From Steromphala cineraria (Eukaryota > Mollusca > Gastropoda > Trochida > Trochidae): a stretch of DNA of 64,000 nt. The notes under the pieces are model-generated. The model was not told the DNA's origin. It did not search any database and saw nothing but the letters and a program-made list of their open reading frames with translations. The stretch is from the NCBI GenBank assembly GCA_916613615.1, contig OU744725.1, positions 57,792,575-57,856,574 on the forward strand, read 5' to 3'. How positions within the stretch are numbered: position 1 is the stretch's first letter; every line of letters begins with the position of its first letter. The translations under genes were made by a program, and so were the position numbers. Below, piece after piece: positions 24,201 to 35,689 of this stretch.

Positions 24201-27200
24201 TCAGGTTGATTATGCAACATGCTAGCAGCTGAGACTGTGATGCTAGCAGCCTGTATCGGGATGTGTATTAGAAATGCATAGTGGACTCAACAGGAATATC
24301 TTAACTCTGGTTGACCCCTTTTGTGTGGTATTTAAAGGAATATAAGGGAGATACCATTGTTTAAAATTCAACATGATGATTAATGTCACTGGGTTTTTGC
24401 AGCTAGTTGCCATAAATTTTTTAAACAAATTAATTAATTATGTTTGTCTTTCATCTTAATGTTTTAGAAACACTTAAAATAAAAATATAGAACAACTTGC
24501 ATGACAATCTTAAATATTCCATATTCAAGATAATATTATGATTAGTAAGTTCAAATTAGAGAATTTATATGGTGCGAGTGATCACTTGATGAAAGCTTAA
24601 AATTTAGTAATAATGATGTGTCATCTGCAGCTGAAAAGTCAATATGGCTGCTATCGCGGCCGTCTTGGATTCTCAGAACTGAAACGTCTACCTTTGTGGG
24701 AGGAATCACTATAGGTATAACATACTACAATATGAAAATGATATCTAGATTGGTTTAGGAGAAGGAGTCATTTTCATGAAATCTAATTGAAAATTCAATA
24801 TGGCTGCCATGTTGGATTCTCACAACTGAAACGTCTACCTTTCTGTGCGGAATCACCATAGTTATAACATACTACAATTTCAGAATGATATCTGCATCCG
24901 TTTAGAAGGAGTAGTCTTTTTCATGAAATCTAATTGAAAATTCAATATGGCTGCCATGGCGGCCATCTTGGATTCTCAAAACTGAGACGTCTACCTTTCT
25001 GTGAGGAATCACCATGGGTATAACATACTACAATTTCAGAATGATATCTGTATTCATTTAGGAGGAGTAGTCTTTTTCCTGAAATCTAATTGAAAATTCA
25101 ATATGGCTGCCATGGCGGCCATCTTGGATTCTCAAAACTGAAACGTCTACCTTTCTGTGAGGAATCACCATGGGTATAACATACTACAATTTCAGAATGA
25201 TATCTGCATTCGTTTAGGAGGAGTAGTCTTTTTCCTGAAATCTAATTGAAAATTCAATATGGCTGCCATGGCGGCCATCTTGGATTCTCAAAACTGAGAC
25301 GTCTACCTTTCTGTGAGGAATCACCATGGGTATAACATACTACAATTTCAGAATGATATCTGCATTCGTTTAGGAGGAGTAGTCTTTTTCCTGAAATCTA
25401 ATTGAAAATTCAATATGACTGCCATGGCGGCCATCTTGGATTCTCAAAACTGAAACGTCTACCTTTCTGTGAGGAATCACCATGGGTATAACATACTACA
25501 ATTTCAGAATGATATCTGCATTCGTTTAGGAGGAGTAGTCTTTTTCCTGAAATCTAATTGAAAATTCAATATGGCTGCCATGGCGGCCATCTTGGATTCT
25601 CAAAACTGAGACGTCTACCTTTCTGTGAGGAATCACCATGGGTATAACATACGAAAATTTCAGAATGATATCTGCATTCGTTTAGGAGGAGTAGTCTTTT
25701 TCCTGAAAGTTTACGGACGGACGGACAGACAGACAGACGGACGGACGGACGGACAGACAGACGGACGACGGACGAAGCGCCATGACATAAGCTCACATTT
25801 ACTTTGTAAAGGTGAGCTAAAAACAGTACTGTTTTGACTTATTCTAAAATAATAATATTCTTGGTATCAGTATGTCATAAATACACAACACTGTTATCAT
25901 TTTAGAGAGATACTTATGAAGGTTTGGCAGGGAAATATGTCTTACTGCAAGTATTGTTAGCATATTAAAAAACTGTTGGCCTGCAAGGACCTGAAGATAT
26001 TGAAAAGTGTGGGGGATTTGTGAATAACTGTCGGCGTTTGGCCTACGCTTATTTCAAACACTATAGTGATTAATTTAGACACTTGACATTTTTAGTCCAG
26101 GGACTCGCTCCAAGTAATTCTTGTGAGTCCCAGCAGATTTAAACGAGTCTTTTCTCTGCAAAAGCAGAAACAGAAGGATTGACTGAGGATACTAAAACAA
26201 ATTTCATTCAAGTAAAGTATCAACGAAGAATAGATACTTACAGATTTCTCCGGGCTTATTTCTGGTGCCTTTGGTTTTTCAACGGCAACATTTTTTTCTG
26301 TTTCTTTCTCCGATTTCCCTATATTTGTGTCCATGTCCTTTGTCTCTTGAGAAGATTCTGGTGGTATGTAGGCAACTCCTAACTCCTCCTCGTCAAACGA
26401 GATGAGTGAACAGAATCCGTCAGTGGACGATACAACTAACATCTTCCCATCACTAGACCTTCAGCAGAAAACAATAAAAACATGGAAGATATAAACATTA
26501 ATAATATCAGCTTTGAGTTCAGTAACACGAAACTTCCCAGGATGTTTGCCAGCGCTCGCAAACACTCAATGTTAACAATAACGCCGCAAACAGAAGAATA
26601 TTTTGCAAACATAGGATTTGTTATATGAGACCTTTTTGATTAAACAACCTCAGATGGCCCCATGCAGAAATCTTCATAAAGATCAGAGGTTTGGTACCAC
26701 TTGTACCAGTATCATGGAGATATCATCATTGGTCAGATCAGGTATGATCTTTATTACTTGCGCCATTCATTGATATCCACTCAGGGTTCATGCACAACAA
26801 TAGTACCATGACCTTCTTATGGCTATTCAATGAAACTGCAAAAGATTTTCATGACTATCAAAGAAATTGTGGAAACATGAATTTGAATGCCACAAAATTT
26901 TGAAAAAATGCAGACAATCTAAGAAGAGCCTTGTAAATGAATCGATATTTCACAAATACAAATCAATGACTTTCCATGATTTCAGAAAACTATTCATTTT
27001 CCAAACCTTTCAAGTCCTTGAATACCTGATTTAAATTTTCAATGACTGTCAGTTCTTATCCATGACCTGTATAAACCCTACATTATAAGCCCGATGGTTA
27101 TTGCTCAAATGGTATTTGTCAAGAAAAGATGAAATATCCTCTAAATATTGAGAGTTGTGACATACCATGTTATGTCTGTCATCTGCAAGTAGTGTGTATT

Positions 27201-30200
27201 GCTGACATATGCGAAGGGTGTCGTCTGTTGAGTGTCGTACAGTAACACAGCATCCTCAGTCACTACGGCGAACACCACACGGTAGGGCAAACTGCAACAA
27301 AACATTTATCTTGCAAAACTTAAGAGGAACTGCAGTGTTATTAGTGCCAAAACGTTTTTTAGTCTTTCCTCGCAGCACGGCTGATATACCCAACTGCTCA
27401 AATAAACGATATAAGAAAATGCTAATTTTTTTGGGTTTTAAAGATTCAAATTATTTTTTACCCTAATGCATCATATCTTATTGATACCAATATCACCATT
27501 AAATGTAGCTTTGATGGTTGTATCAATATCATAGACAAGATACGTTTGTTTAACACTGATGCACCGGATATCAGTAAATTGTAAATGTATATTTTTTGTG
27601 TCAATATGTACCTGAGACATTACAACATTAATTAAAACTTGATTTTGCCTGTGCCAAGGTCAAGGTCAGGAGGTAAAAAATAATGACCTCATCTGAAAGG
27701 TCTTATTATGATAGATGCACATGTGAAATATCAAAGATCTTTCTCTATCCAATTACAATTTATGGCCTTGGAAGTTTTCGAAAGATACTTCCTGTGCCAT
27801 GGTCAAGGTCACGAGTTCACAAAATAATGACCTCGTCTGAAAGGTCTTATCATAATAGATGCACATGTGAAATATCAAGATCTTTTTCTATCCAATCACA
27901 AGTTATGGCCAAGGTTAAAGTTTTCGAAAAATGCTTCATCAAGGTCACAAGGTAAAAAAATTATGACCTTATCTATGAGGTCTTATCATGATAGATGCAC
28001 AAGTGAAATATTAAAGGTTTACCCCCAAGCAATCAAATGTTATGAGCAAGGTTAAAGTTTTCTGTGAAACAGACAGACAGGGCAAAATCAATATACTTAT
28101 AAAAAATAATGTTAACCAATGATGAAAGAAACAACACTACATGGAAAAACCATACAGAAGGTCATATAACTTTATGAAAGTTACCGTTTTTGGCTTATGA
28201 TAATCAATTAATTTTTTTTATTTCAAAAGTTGTTTCTGATGGATCATAAGTCAACAGAGTTCAAAAAGGCATTTAACAAAACAATTTCAATTTAGATGCA
28301 TACTTTCAATGCAAACTAGTGTTTTCACTTGTGCCTATTTTTGTCAGTTAAATATGTTTAAACCAATGCCAACCTCAGATGGCCCCATGCAGACATCTTC
28401 ATAAAGATCAGAGGTTTGGTACCACTTGTACCGGTAGCATGGAGATATCATCATTGGTCACTTAACAGCTTTCACATTACAGATTTACAAACCATACTTA
28501 TTCTTATATTTAATATAGCAATAGTCTGTTTTATGTTCTTACTTTCTGATATAACAAGTTCATAGTTTTCAGTGAGGGTGGATAAATGCCTTCATATAAA
28601 AAAAAACTTTTAAGATGATCAACTTCTTTATACTAGCAGTGATCTTTGTTGAAATCAAAAAGTAATCCATCTATAGCAAAAGTTTGGATTCAAGCATAAT
28701 ATATGTACGTTAAAATGTTTTTAGTAAAAAACAAATACAGATTTATTTTTCAATCTCTCCCAAAAAATTCTAAATTCTAAATTATTATTTTAAACATTAG
28801 AGTGTTAACCTGATCAATTTTGTACATACGACATACCGTATCCTCGCGGGTATTAAACCCTACTCGAGCGAAAGACCACCTCCCTTTTTTTCAGGGTTGA
28901 ACAGGTTGGGGTCTAGGAGTTGTCAAGAAAGAAAGTTGAATCATAACTTCAAAACTTTAATGAAATCTATTCCAAAAGACAACCTCAGATGGCCCCATGC
29001 AGACATCTTCATAAAGATCAGAGGTTTGGTACCACTTGTACCAGTAGCATGGAGATATCATCATTGGTCAGATCAGAAATGATCACTCATTGATATACAC
29101 TCAGGGTTCAAAGCAACAATAGTACCATGACTTTCTCATCATAGGTGTCAGTGCAAGGACTTGTGATACTGATTTAAACAGATAGAAGGGTCAAAAGTGG
29201 ACTCTTGGGCTCTGTAGCTGATCAGGTTTTGTACTGTTTGATCCTGAAAAACGTAAATAATGTGTAATGAGACAAGCACAAACCTTTATTAGCCCTAAAT
29301 TGTCTCCAATCCAAAGTTACAAATTTTGATCCTGTTAACCCAACAACCTTTCACAATTGGAGTTCAGGAGTAAAAATGTGAATACGGATGCTGGACAGTG
29401 TCCAAAATGGACAAAGTTTATGGACAGTTTGACGTAAGCCGGACGCCATGTCACCCCATAAGCCCATCGGAGCTTACAGGAGCGATAACGGGTAATGGAT
29501 ACTTTTGAATGACTTAAAAAAAATATTGATGCTTACCAAAACAATGTAGAATACTTCTCCCACTCATTCAGATTGTTGTTTTCTTGATCTGTAATGAAGT
29601 ACAAAATTAGAATTAAACTTGTGACTTTGAAAGGTTCTTTGTAAGCTTAACAGATGGTTAAAATTCTGTACGTGTGCCGTAGGACTTTCTACTGAATAAA
29701 CGATTGATTGATCGATTGATTTGTAAGCTAAACATATACAACATTGGTTAAAACAAACACTTCTCAATTTTAAAGCGTTTGAATTTGAAAGTGATTCTAA
29801 GGTATCCTTTTTTTCACAAACATACATTACGTAAAACAAGTAGATTATTTATTTTTTCATCTCCGATATATGAATTAAAACTTGCCATTGATATTTTTAT
29901 TTTCTACTTGACGAAGCTGGAACAGTTGAGGACAGCATCTGACTGCTATTGTAGGTTTTGTTGGACTTGGAAGATAAAGGGCCGGTCTGTGGAGGAAGGG
30001 AGATAACTCATGATTATTAGCAATCCATCAGCTAAGATTTTATGAAGTTAGACCTGCAGCATATTTCAATTATGAATGATAAATGAAAAATTTACATCAA
30101 AGAAATGATGAAGGCAAACCTATTTTTCCTTACAAATTTTTTCAATTTCAAGAAAACTATATGAGGTCAATTCTGCAAATTATTTCAGTAGATACTTATC

Positions 30201-33200
30201 TGACAAGTTATTATTGTTTGTAATGGCCAAGGTTAAATCTTTTTTGAAAAAAAAGCTTGCTGCACCACAAATTATGACCTCATCTGAAAAGTCTTATCAT
30301 AATATCATAACAAGCTATTATAATTAAAGGGACAGTAGCACGTTTTTAGGGGGAATATAAGGTTATGTCAGGAACATGAAAATAAATGGTTCCAATTGAA
30401 AGAATGTATTTAAACTAAATTAAGCATTAATAATTCAAATATATAACGTAAAGTTTAGCCATGCGAATCCTTTTTCTTACACAAAATGAATTAAAGGTGT
30501 TCACACAAAATAGCTGCCAATGGATTGTATGTGAATCCTCATACTTTGTCCTCTGACTATGGGTGATTGGCTTGTGTAATGAGATTGTTGACATTGTCAA
30601 TATAATTCATTTAGCATTAACTTACAATAATAAGTGAAATGTTTAAAATATAAAATTAACAAAAAATAGAGCCATTGGCTCTGTAGCTCATCAGGCATCA
30701 TATCAAGTTTGCTTTATACAGGCAAGATGAGCTAAAAATGAAACTGATGTTACCTATTGCAAAAAAACCTATAAAAAAATTACAAAACAAAATTTAATGT
30801 ATTATTATTCAACACTTTCTAGATCGCCAATATCAGACAGTGAAAGAAGTCCACACTAAAATATATAAGGAGAAATAAATTTGCCATAGACTGTCATCTA
30901 ATGGAGAAAAATAGGTTTTTAAGATTGTGACCCCTGTGACCCTATTTGGGGTCATGGGGTCACAAAACCTACAGTTTAGAATCCCAATTGGCCAAGGAGT
31001 CTACATGCAGTCTTTCAGCTCAAAAGACCTTTAGGAGCTAAAGATGATGATGAAAATAAGTTTTTAAGGTTGTGACCCCTGTGACCCTATTTGGGGTCAT
31101 GGGGTCACGAAATCTACAATTTAGAATCCCCATTGGCCAAGGAGTCTGCACATATAATTTCAGCTCTCTAGACCTTTTGGAACTTGAGAAGAAGATGAAA
31201 ATAGTTTTTTAAGGTTGTGACCCCTGTGACCCTATTTGGGGTCACAGGGTCAACAAAGTTACAAATTAGAATCCCCATTGGCCAAGGAGTCTGCACATAT
31301 CAATATTAACTCTCTAGACCTTTTGGAACTGGAGAAGAAGATGAAAATAGGTTTTTAAGGTTGTGACCCCTGTGACCCTATTTGGGGTCATGGGGTCACG
31401 AAATCTACAATTTAGAATCCCCATTGGCCAAGGAGTCTGCACATATCGTTTTTAACTCTCTAGTCCTTTTAGAACTGGAGAAGAAGATGAAAATAGGTAT
31501 TTAAGGTTGTGACCCCTGTGACGCTATTTGGGGTCACAGGGTCACCAAAGTTACAAATTAGAATCCCCATTGGCCAAGGAGTCTGCACATATCATTTTTA
31601 ACTCTCTAGTCCTTCTGGAACTGGAGAAGAAGATGAAAATAGGTTTTTAAAGTTGTGACCCCTGTGACCCTATTTGGGGTCACAGGGTCACCAAAGTTAC
31701 AAATTAGAATCTCCCTATGCTAAGGTACGTGTACACAAAATTTCAGCTCTCTAATGTGTATGGTTCATGAGAAGAAGTCGAAAGTGTCAAAAGTTTACGG
31801 ACGGACGACGGACGGACGGACGCCGGACGACGGGCCATGCCATAAGCCCATCTGGACTTTCAGTCCTGATGAGCTAAAAATGTGCTACTGCCCCTTTAAG
31901 ATACAAGGATAGAGGGAACAGACATGAAGAAAAGAAACATACTTTGAGAGACAATTCCGTGTGAAGATGAACGTAGCGTTGGTAACTTTATCCCCTTGTT
32001 CAACACACCCTGCTGGAGTGATAAGTAGCTGTCCATCAGGGGTGAAGGTCAGGCGACGGAAGAATGAACGCATCGTGTCGTCGTGGTACATACGGAAAGC
32101 TTTCTGCTTAACCTCAGGGTCAGGGTTGGCTTGTGGTATCGTCATTTTGGAAATGGTCTGTACACAGTTCTTGCTTGTTGTGTTGTAAACTCTACAGGAT
32201 CTGTTGGTAGACAAAGGTATTTAGTTATACAAGAATGATACATCCTCAGTAACTCAAGGATAATTATTCTGATACTCTACACTTTATCATCCCTGGGACT
32301 TTTATCGAGAAAATATGTACTGAAATGACCTGCCCCTCAAAGCCATGAAGTAAAATAATATGGTGTTGTGTTGAGTAAATTGGCTTGAATACCAGCTTTT
32401 CGCAAAACCTCGGCTGTGTGGTTCGGCAAAGCAATCGTTGAAATTTAACATCCAGGGGAGACAACTCTTACTTTTTTAATAGAACAGAGGCTTGCTTGCA
32501 CTGAGCTGTGTAACTAAAGGATCAAGGTGCTATACCGAAACATTACTTCTCTCAAATAAAGACGTTCATTCATAGAATTTCCTTTGCCTTCCCAATACCT
32601 CAAACTTGAGAGCCACTCAAATAGTTTAGTTGGTTGAGAGGTTGCCTTTAGGAAGGTTTAATGGGGTGTGACCTACCTGTCACTACTAAGTGTGGCAGCG
32701 AACTCATTCAGTGGATCTAAGGCAACGCCCTGCACAAAACTCTTGTGGTCGTTAAACAGAGCAAGCTTCGTATCTGAAACAATGTGATTAAATAAGATGA
32801 ATACAACCATCAAATTAAATTTTATATTTCAATTTTAACCTGACGGAGCTCATTTGTCACAAAATGCTCTTACTTAAACGTACTATAAGTAATAAATTGC
32901 AGAAATAGGAATTTACCTTATTTTTCATGAGTATTTCAAAGATGAATAGACCATTATTTCCATTTTCATGATTTACAAGTATCCCAGTATAAACAAGCGA
33001 AATCATCAACATCATCCGCCAAAATAGTTTTTACAATGCGCCAAACATTCCCTTAGCGTCCAAAATCACAGAACAAGGGCCCTAAATGTAAAAATATTTG
33101 CATAAACACTATAAACTGTAGAGAATATGGCCTGACCTACCTTTAGTGGCATCCCAGAGAATTGCGCTGTTATCTACGGACCCCGACAGAAGCTGCCGAC

Positions 33201-35655
33201 CATCTGCTGACCAACATAAGTCGTAAATGTCTTCCAAGTGGCCTCTACAAAGAAAAGCCAAATGAGAGCTCATGTTTACACAATCTGCACAAGACATATT
33301 GAGTTCCTTACTAACCCATTTGAATATTTTGGGGGAAAAAAGGTCATGAAGCTGTCTACTTCTTCAGCTTTGCCTAGTTTCAATGAGAGACGAGGTGAGG
33401 TGAGGTGGGGTTTATTGTCGCTTTCAAGAATATTTCACTTATATCACAGCTGCTAGTATTATTACAGGGAAAAAGACTGCAACACTGTGGCTATGGATTG
33501 CAGTGAAACCTGCAAGCATCGGCTAGTACTGCGCTGAAATTCAGTGTACCATTGTGCCCTTACTGCTTGTAGAACAGTTCTCTTCTGCTGACAAAGTTGC
33601 AGAGACCCTGGCGGGATTCAAACCACAGACTTCCTGATCTGAAGCTGAACGCCCTAACCACTGCGCTATCCCACCTCCAATTTCCTTGAGAAGATTGCCA
33701 CAGTTCTGACAAAATACAATAAACTAAACAAAGGCAAAAGTAACGAACAAATGATAATAATGAAGATACTTAGATCCATACAACAAAAGATCTTCACTTA
33801 AATCCATACAGAAAAGGGTAGGTTTGACAAATGACACCTGTAGTTTATTTATCTAGAATTATGGATATTCTTGAAGTTGGTAAGACTATTTTCTGGTATT
33901 TGCAACAGTATGTTACCTGAGCGTTGTTGAAGTGACCCATGTTTCTTTGTTGTCCTCGTCTTCTTCGTTAAATAAGTTGTTGGCAGGTGTGGGCGTGTCA
34001 CTTAGACGCCAAAACAGTATCACATTGTCTGGTAGAAAAACACAATGAACACATTTTAAATTCCTGGCATTCAGGACACTAAAATATTAATCACATTTCA
34101 ACCATTTCATATTTCGTCTTGTAGAACTGAAAGGTTCTAAGTGTGTCCTTAATATTGTCTATGTGCCACTTAAAACAATTTCTTAAATCAATATAAAGAA
34201 GATGTGGGAAAAAATAGAGCCATTGGCTCTGTAGCTCAACAGGCTTCATATTCAATTATGCTGTAAAAATGTTTAGTGAATTGAGTGAGAATTTAAACAT
34301 ACCATCTCCTGCTGATGCCAGGGTGTCTCCTATAATAGAAAAACAAAATTAATTTTCTAACTTGAGATTAAAGAACTACATTCATTGAGATTAGACTGTA
34401 AAATGTTATTCTCCTTATTTTCAGCATCCGACTCACTGGTAATTTACCTCAAAGTGAAATCAAATACTCATGAAATTTTGGAGGACACATACAAATTAAA
34501 GTTGTGGTAGTATAAATTAAAATTTATTGCGAAAAGTTTCATTTTTTTGGCCGGGGTACTATTTGCTCACTTAATCTTCTCAGACATCCACCACGTCATA
34601 TCCATAGATTTACCACTGTTCATTCCGTAATAAATAATCTTTTAACTAGCCATTATGAAATAGTTGAAGACTTACCATCAGGTGAGAATCTACAGACATT
34701 GACTGAGCGAGTGTGACGTCTCAGATTTGAGAGAAAGTCGACATCTATCTTTCCTTCACCATCAACTTTAAACTGCCACATCTGAAAAGGATGAACAAAC
34801 AAGACATTCAAACTGCTTATTATTCACAGATTTTGGTCACCGGGGCTTAACAGCTAGTTCAATCGTTTTGAGGCAGGTTACCGTACGATTTCAGGAATCA
34901 AAAGTTCAGTCTATGACAAATGCAAAACCTCGCTTACGAATCCCGAAGGTGGCCCAAAGCTATTTCAGTGGACCATGAATATTTCCTCTTGGAATCAAAC
35001 TTTATTTAATGTTTGTGTAAATTGACGAACATGACTTTGTATTTGCAGGCTATGATAACAAGATGGATAACATTGGCTGTATAGTCTCACTGAAACAAGT
35101 TTGTTTTTCTTGTATATTAAGATGGGTATCGTTCTTCATTTCAGTATTGCATTATATAGTGACTGTGATACAGAATAGCATATTGCTTTATAGTTGCTTC
35201 TAAATCTTTTATTTTGCATGCTGTCTTGACTAAATAGCAGCAATAAAAACAACAATCATTTCTCATCTGTCTGTCGGTTTAGAAAGATTTCTTAAAAGAG
35301 TAATCACATTATTCATATTTTACATTTTGTGTACAACTTTCATTATAATCATGTTTTATTGGGCTTTATCATGTTTTTCTGAAATTTTAGATTCAAAATG
35401 TTAATCTTGAAACGTTCATATATTGGATATCTCAGGAGTGTGTACCTATTCATATCATGTTGCTTCAATATAACAAAATTCAGCGCATCCTAACTTGTAT
35501 ACACAATTCATGATGAGTTATGTGAAACTTACTCTGACAAGTTTGTCAACGGATGCAGTGGCAAGACGCTGAATGCTTCTGTTTCCTGGCTGGAAGTCCA
35601 CGCTGTACACAGGCTCCTTCCCATGCCATGATATCTCAGGTGTCGCAACCTTCAT
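21290..35655 (-). CDS. CHAF1B: Chromatin assembly factor 1 subunit B (p60)
   Basis: CHAF1B is the WD40 subunit of CAF-1, the nuclear histone chaperone that deposits new H3-H4 on replicated or repaired DNA. The exons (minus strand, high to low) are 35655-35533, 34781-34676, 34329-34303, 34028-33917, 33244-33141, 32773-32677, 32200-31943, 29986-29913, 29588-29537, 27291-27166, 26458-26242 and 21598-21290. They total 1,605 nt with all phases compatible, giving 534 residues against about 560 in vertebrates. The start [20 protein letters not shown] matches the family N-terminus. Recognisable segments include [19 protein letters not shown], the block around [28 protein letters not shown] and [20 protein letters not shown], then an acidic, low-complexity tail. 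The donor of exon 8 (GTCAAG) is weak but is the one that keeps frame. The tail ends with [11 protein letters not shown], which resembles the ASF1-binding B-domain. The neighbour POLQ is divergent. Confidence 0.94.
21657..25823 (-). mobile_element. 4.2-kb HINE-like element, family 2, in the last CHAF1B intron
   Basis: Read on the minus strand it opens TTTTTAGCTCACCTTTAC, followed by a TCCG/TCTG tract (about 25710-25770). It then has tandem monomers with a strict 156-bp period (TTGGATT at 24812, 24968, 25124, 25280, 25436, 25592). Beyond 24.6 kb the monomers grow more diverged down to about 21.7 kb, where only phrases such as ATGGCTGCCAT and ACCATCTTGGA persist. The end carries AAGGTGAGCTTCT and a perfect hairpin GTACC-GAG-GGTAC at 21665-21677. 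It fills about 90% of the intron. Confidence 0.75.
22400..22495 (+). repeat. G-rich low-complexity tract with a 15-G run
   Basis: The plus strand has repeated GGGG blocks (about 22413-22495), including an uninterrupted run of 15 G at 22457-22471. Such sequence can form G-quadruplexes and commonly shows sequencing length errors. It lies inside the diverged part of HINE family 2, so the CHAF1B transcript would carry the C-rich complement. Confidence 0.8.
26647..26830 (+). repeat. 90-nt multi-hairpin repeat, copy 1 (long form)
   Basis: The segment starts ACCTCAGATGGCCCCATGCA and is near-identical for about 90 bases to copies at 28373, 28981 and (inverted) 46246, 46813 and 47275. With the copy at 28981 it shares a further 70 bases or so (CATTGATAT.CACTCAGGGTTC and AACAATAGTACCATGAC). 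It lies in CHAF1B intron 10. See the findings for its predicted pairing. Confidence 0.75.
27640..28105 (+). repeat. Three-copy tandem repeat of about 125-145 bp
   Basis: Units begin with GGTCAAGGTCA-like sequence and contain AATGACCTCATCTGAAAGGT, ATAGATGCACATGTGAAATA and TATGGCC..GG..GTTTTCG. They start near 27650, 27795 and 27935. A short ACAGACAGACAGG tract follows at about 28070. This looks like the core of a tandem-repeat element whose ends I could not define. It lies in CHAF1B intron 9. Confidence 0.65.
28373..28462 (+). repeat. 90-nt multi-hairpin repeat, copy 2
   Basis: Near-identical copy of the unit at 26647, with GTACCGG in place of GTACCAG. The flanks on both sides (28317-28372 and 28463-28680) match, in inverse, the DNA around 46040-46245 and 46905-46950, so it belongs to a larger repeat. 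Confidence 0.75.
28837..28915 (+). mobile_element. Terminal fragment of the 1.2-kb inverted-repeat transposon family
   Basis: TACCGTATCCTCGCGGGTAT and the following subterminal stretch (TTTTTCAGGGTTGAACAGGT) match the left end of the element at 19407. It breaks off after about 75 bases, so it is a truncated copy inside a CHAF1B intron. Confidence 0.8.
28981..29140 (+). repeat. 90-nt multi-hairpin repeat, copy 3 (long form)
   Basis: Same 90-base unit, followed by about 70 further bases shared with copy 1. It directly precedes a decayed HINE family 1 relative (29205-29490). Confidence 0.75.
29205..29490 (-). mobile_element. Decayed HINE family 1 relative
   Basis: GGGCTCTGTAGCTGATCAGG at one end and CCCATAAGCCCATCGGAGCT at the other match the two ends of family 1 in altered form. 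There is no tandem array and the hairpin is broken. An inverted relative occupies about 46940-47230. Confidence 0.6.
30324..31899 (+). mobile_element. TTAA-flanked MITE, copy B, split by a HINE
   Basis: The left part (30324 to about 30660) and the right 20 bases (about 31881-31899, TGTGCTACTGCCCCTTTAA) are the two pieces of the same MITE seen at 656-1011. The DNA between them is a complete family 1 HINE. Both TTAA borders survive. It lies in CHAF1B intron 7. Confidence 0.85.
30661..31880 (-). mobile_element. HINE-like element, family 1, copy B, nested in a MITE
   Basis: Same ends as the copy at 17522: the hairpin lies at 30668-30682 and the other end is CCTGATGAGCTAAAAA. It has about six or seven 146-bp monomers and an ACGG tract near 31795-31825. 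It is flanked by A residues on both sides, consistent with insertion at a T/T or A/A dinucleotide. Several monomers are closer to those of copy A than to each other, so the two share a recent parent. Confidence 0.8.
33390..33677 (-). repeat. Complete tRNA-derived SINE
   Basis: The minus strand starts near 33677 with GGAGGTGGGATAGCGCAGTG (A box). It has the B box GGTTTGAATCC about 45 bases on, a body of about 190 bases, and a conserved 3' part ATATTCTTGAAAGCGACAAT followed by CCTCA repeats. The body and the AATATTC..GAAAGCGAC end resemble known bivalve V-type tRNA-SINEs (family knowledge, not checked). It lies in CHAF1B intron 4. Confidence 0.75.
34211..34270 (-). mobile_element. HINE family 1, isolated 3' terminus
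   Basis: The AGAGCC-ATT-GGCTCT hairpin (34216-34230) is flanked by the AAAAAAT end and TGTAGCTCAACAGGC. Nothing of the core or 5' end remains. It lies in CHAF1B intron 3. Confidence 0.75.
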
Positions 35656-35689
35656 CCTTAAATAGGGAAATATATATGTGCCTTTATTA

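Larger units (their letters stand above)
31943..35655 (-). other. CHAF1B: CHAF1B WD40 propeller part, exons 1-7
   Basis: Exons 1-7 encode residues 1 to about 275, covering the first blades of the beta-propeller. Blade-like signatures are [11 protein letters not shown] (exon 1), [25 protein letters not shown] (across exons 2-4), [20 protein letters not shown] (exon 5) and [17 protein letters not shown] (exon 6). Exon 3 is only 27 nt and codes the short loop DTLASAGD. Phases run 0,1,1,2,1,2,2. Introns here hold a SINE (33390-33677) and an isolated HINE terminus (34211-34270). Confidence 0.9.

Noticed and set aside
25700..25775. Coding potential of the ACGG/ACAG microsatellite frames on both strands
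   Set aside because: Open frames arise from the tetranucleotide tract; no protein content.
26074..26159. Possible alternative last exon of CHAF1B ([18 protein letters not shown], then a stop)
   Set aside because: It has a TTTGCAG acceptor and the right phase, but the peptide resembles nothing in the family. The exon at 21290-21598 gives a better tail with an ASF1-type motif. RNA reads could revive it.
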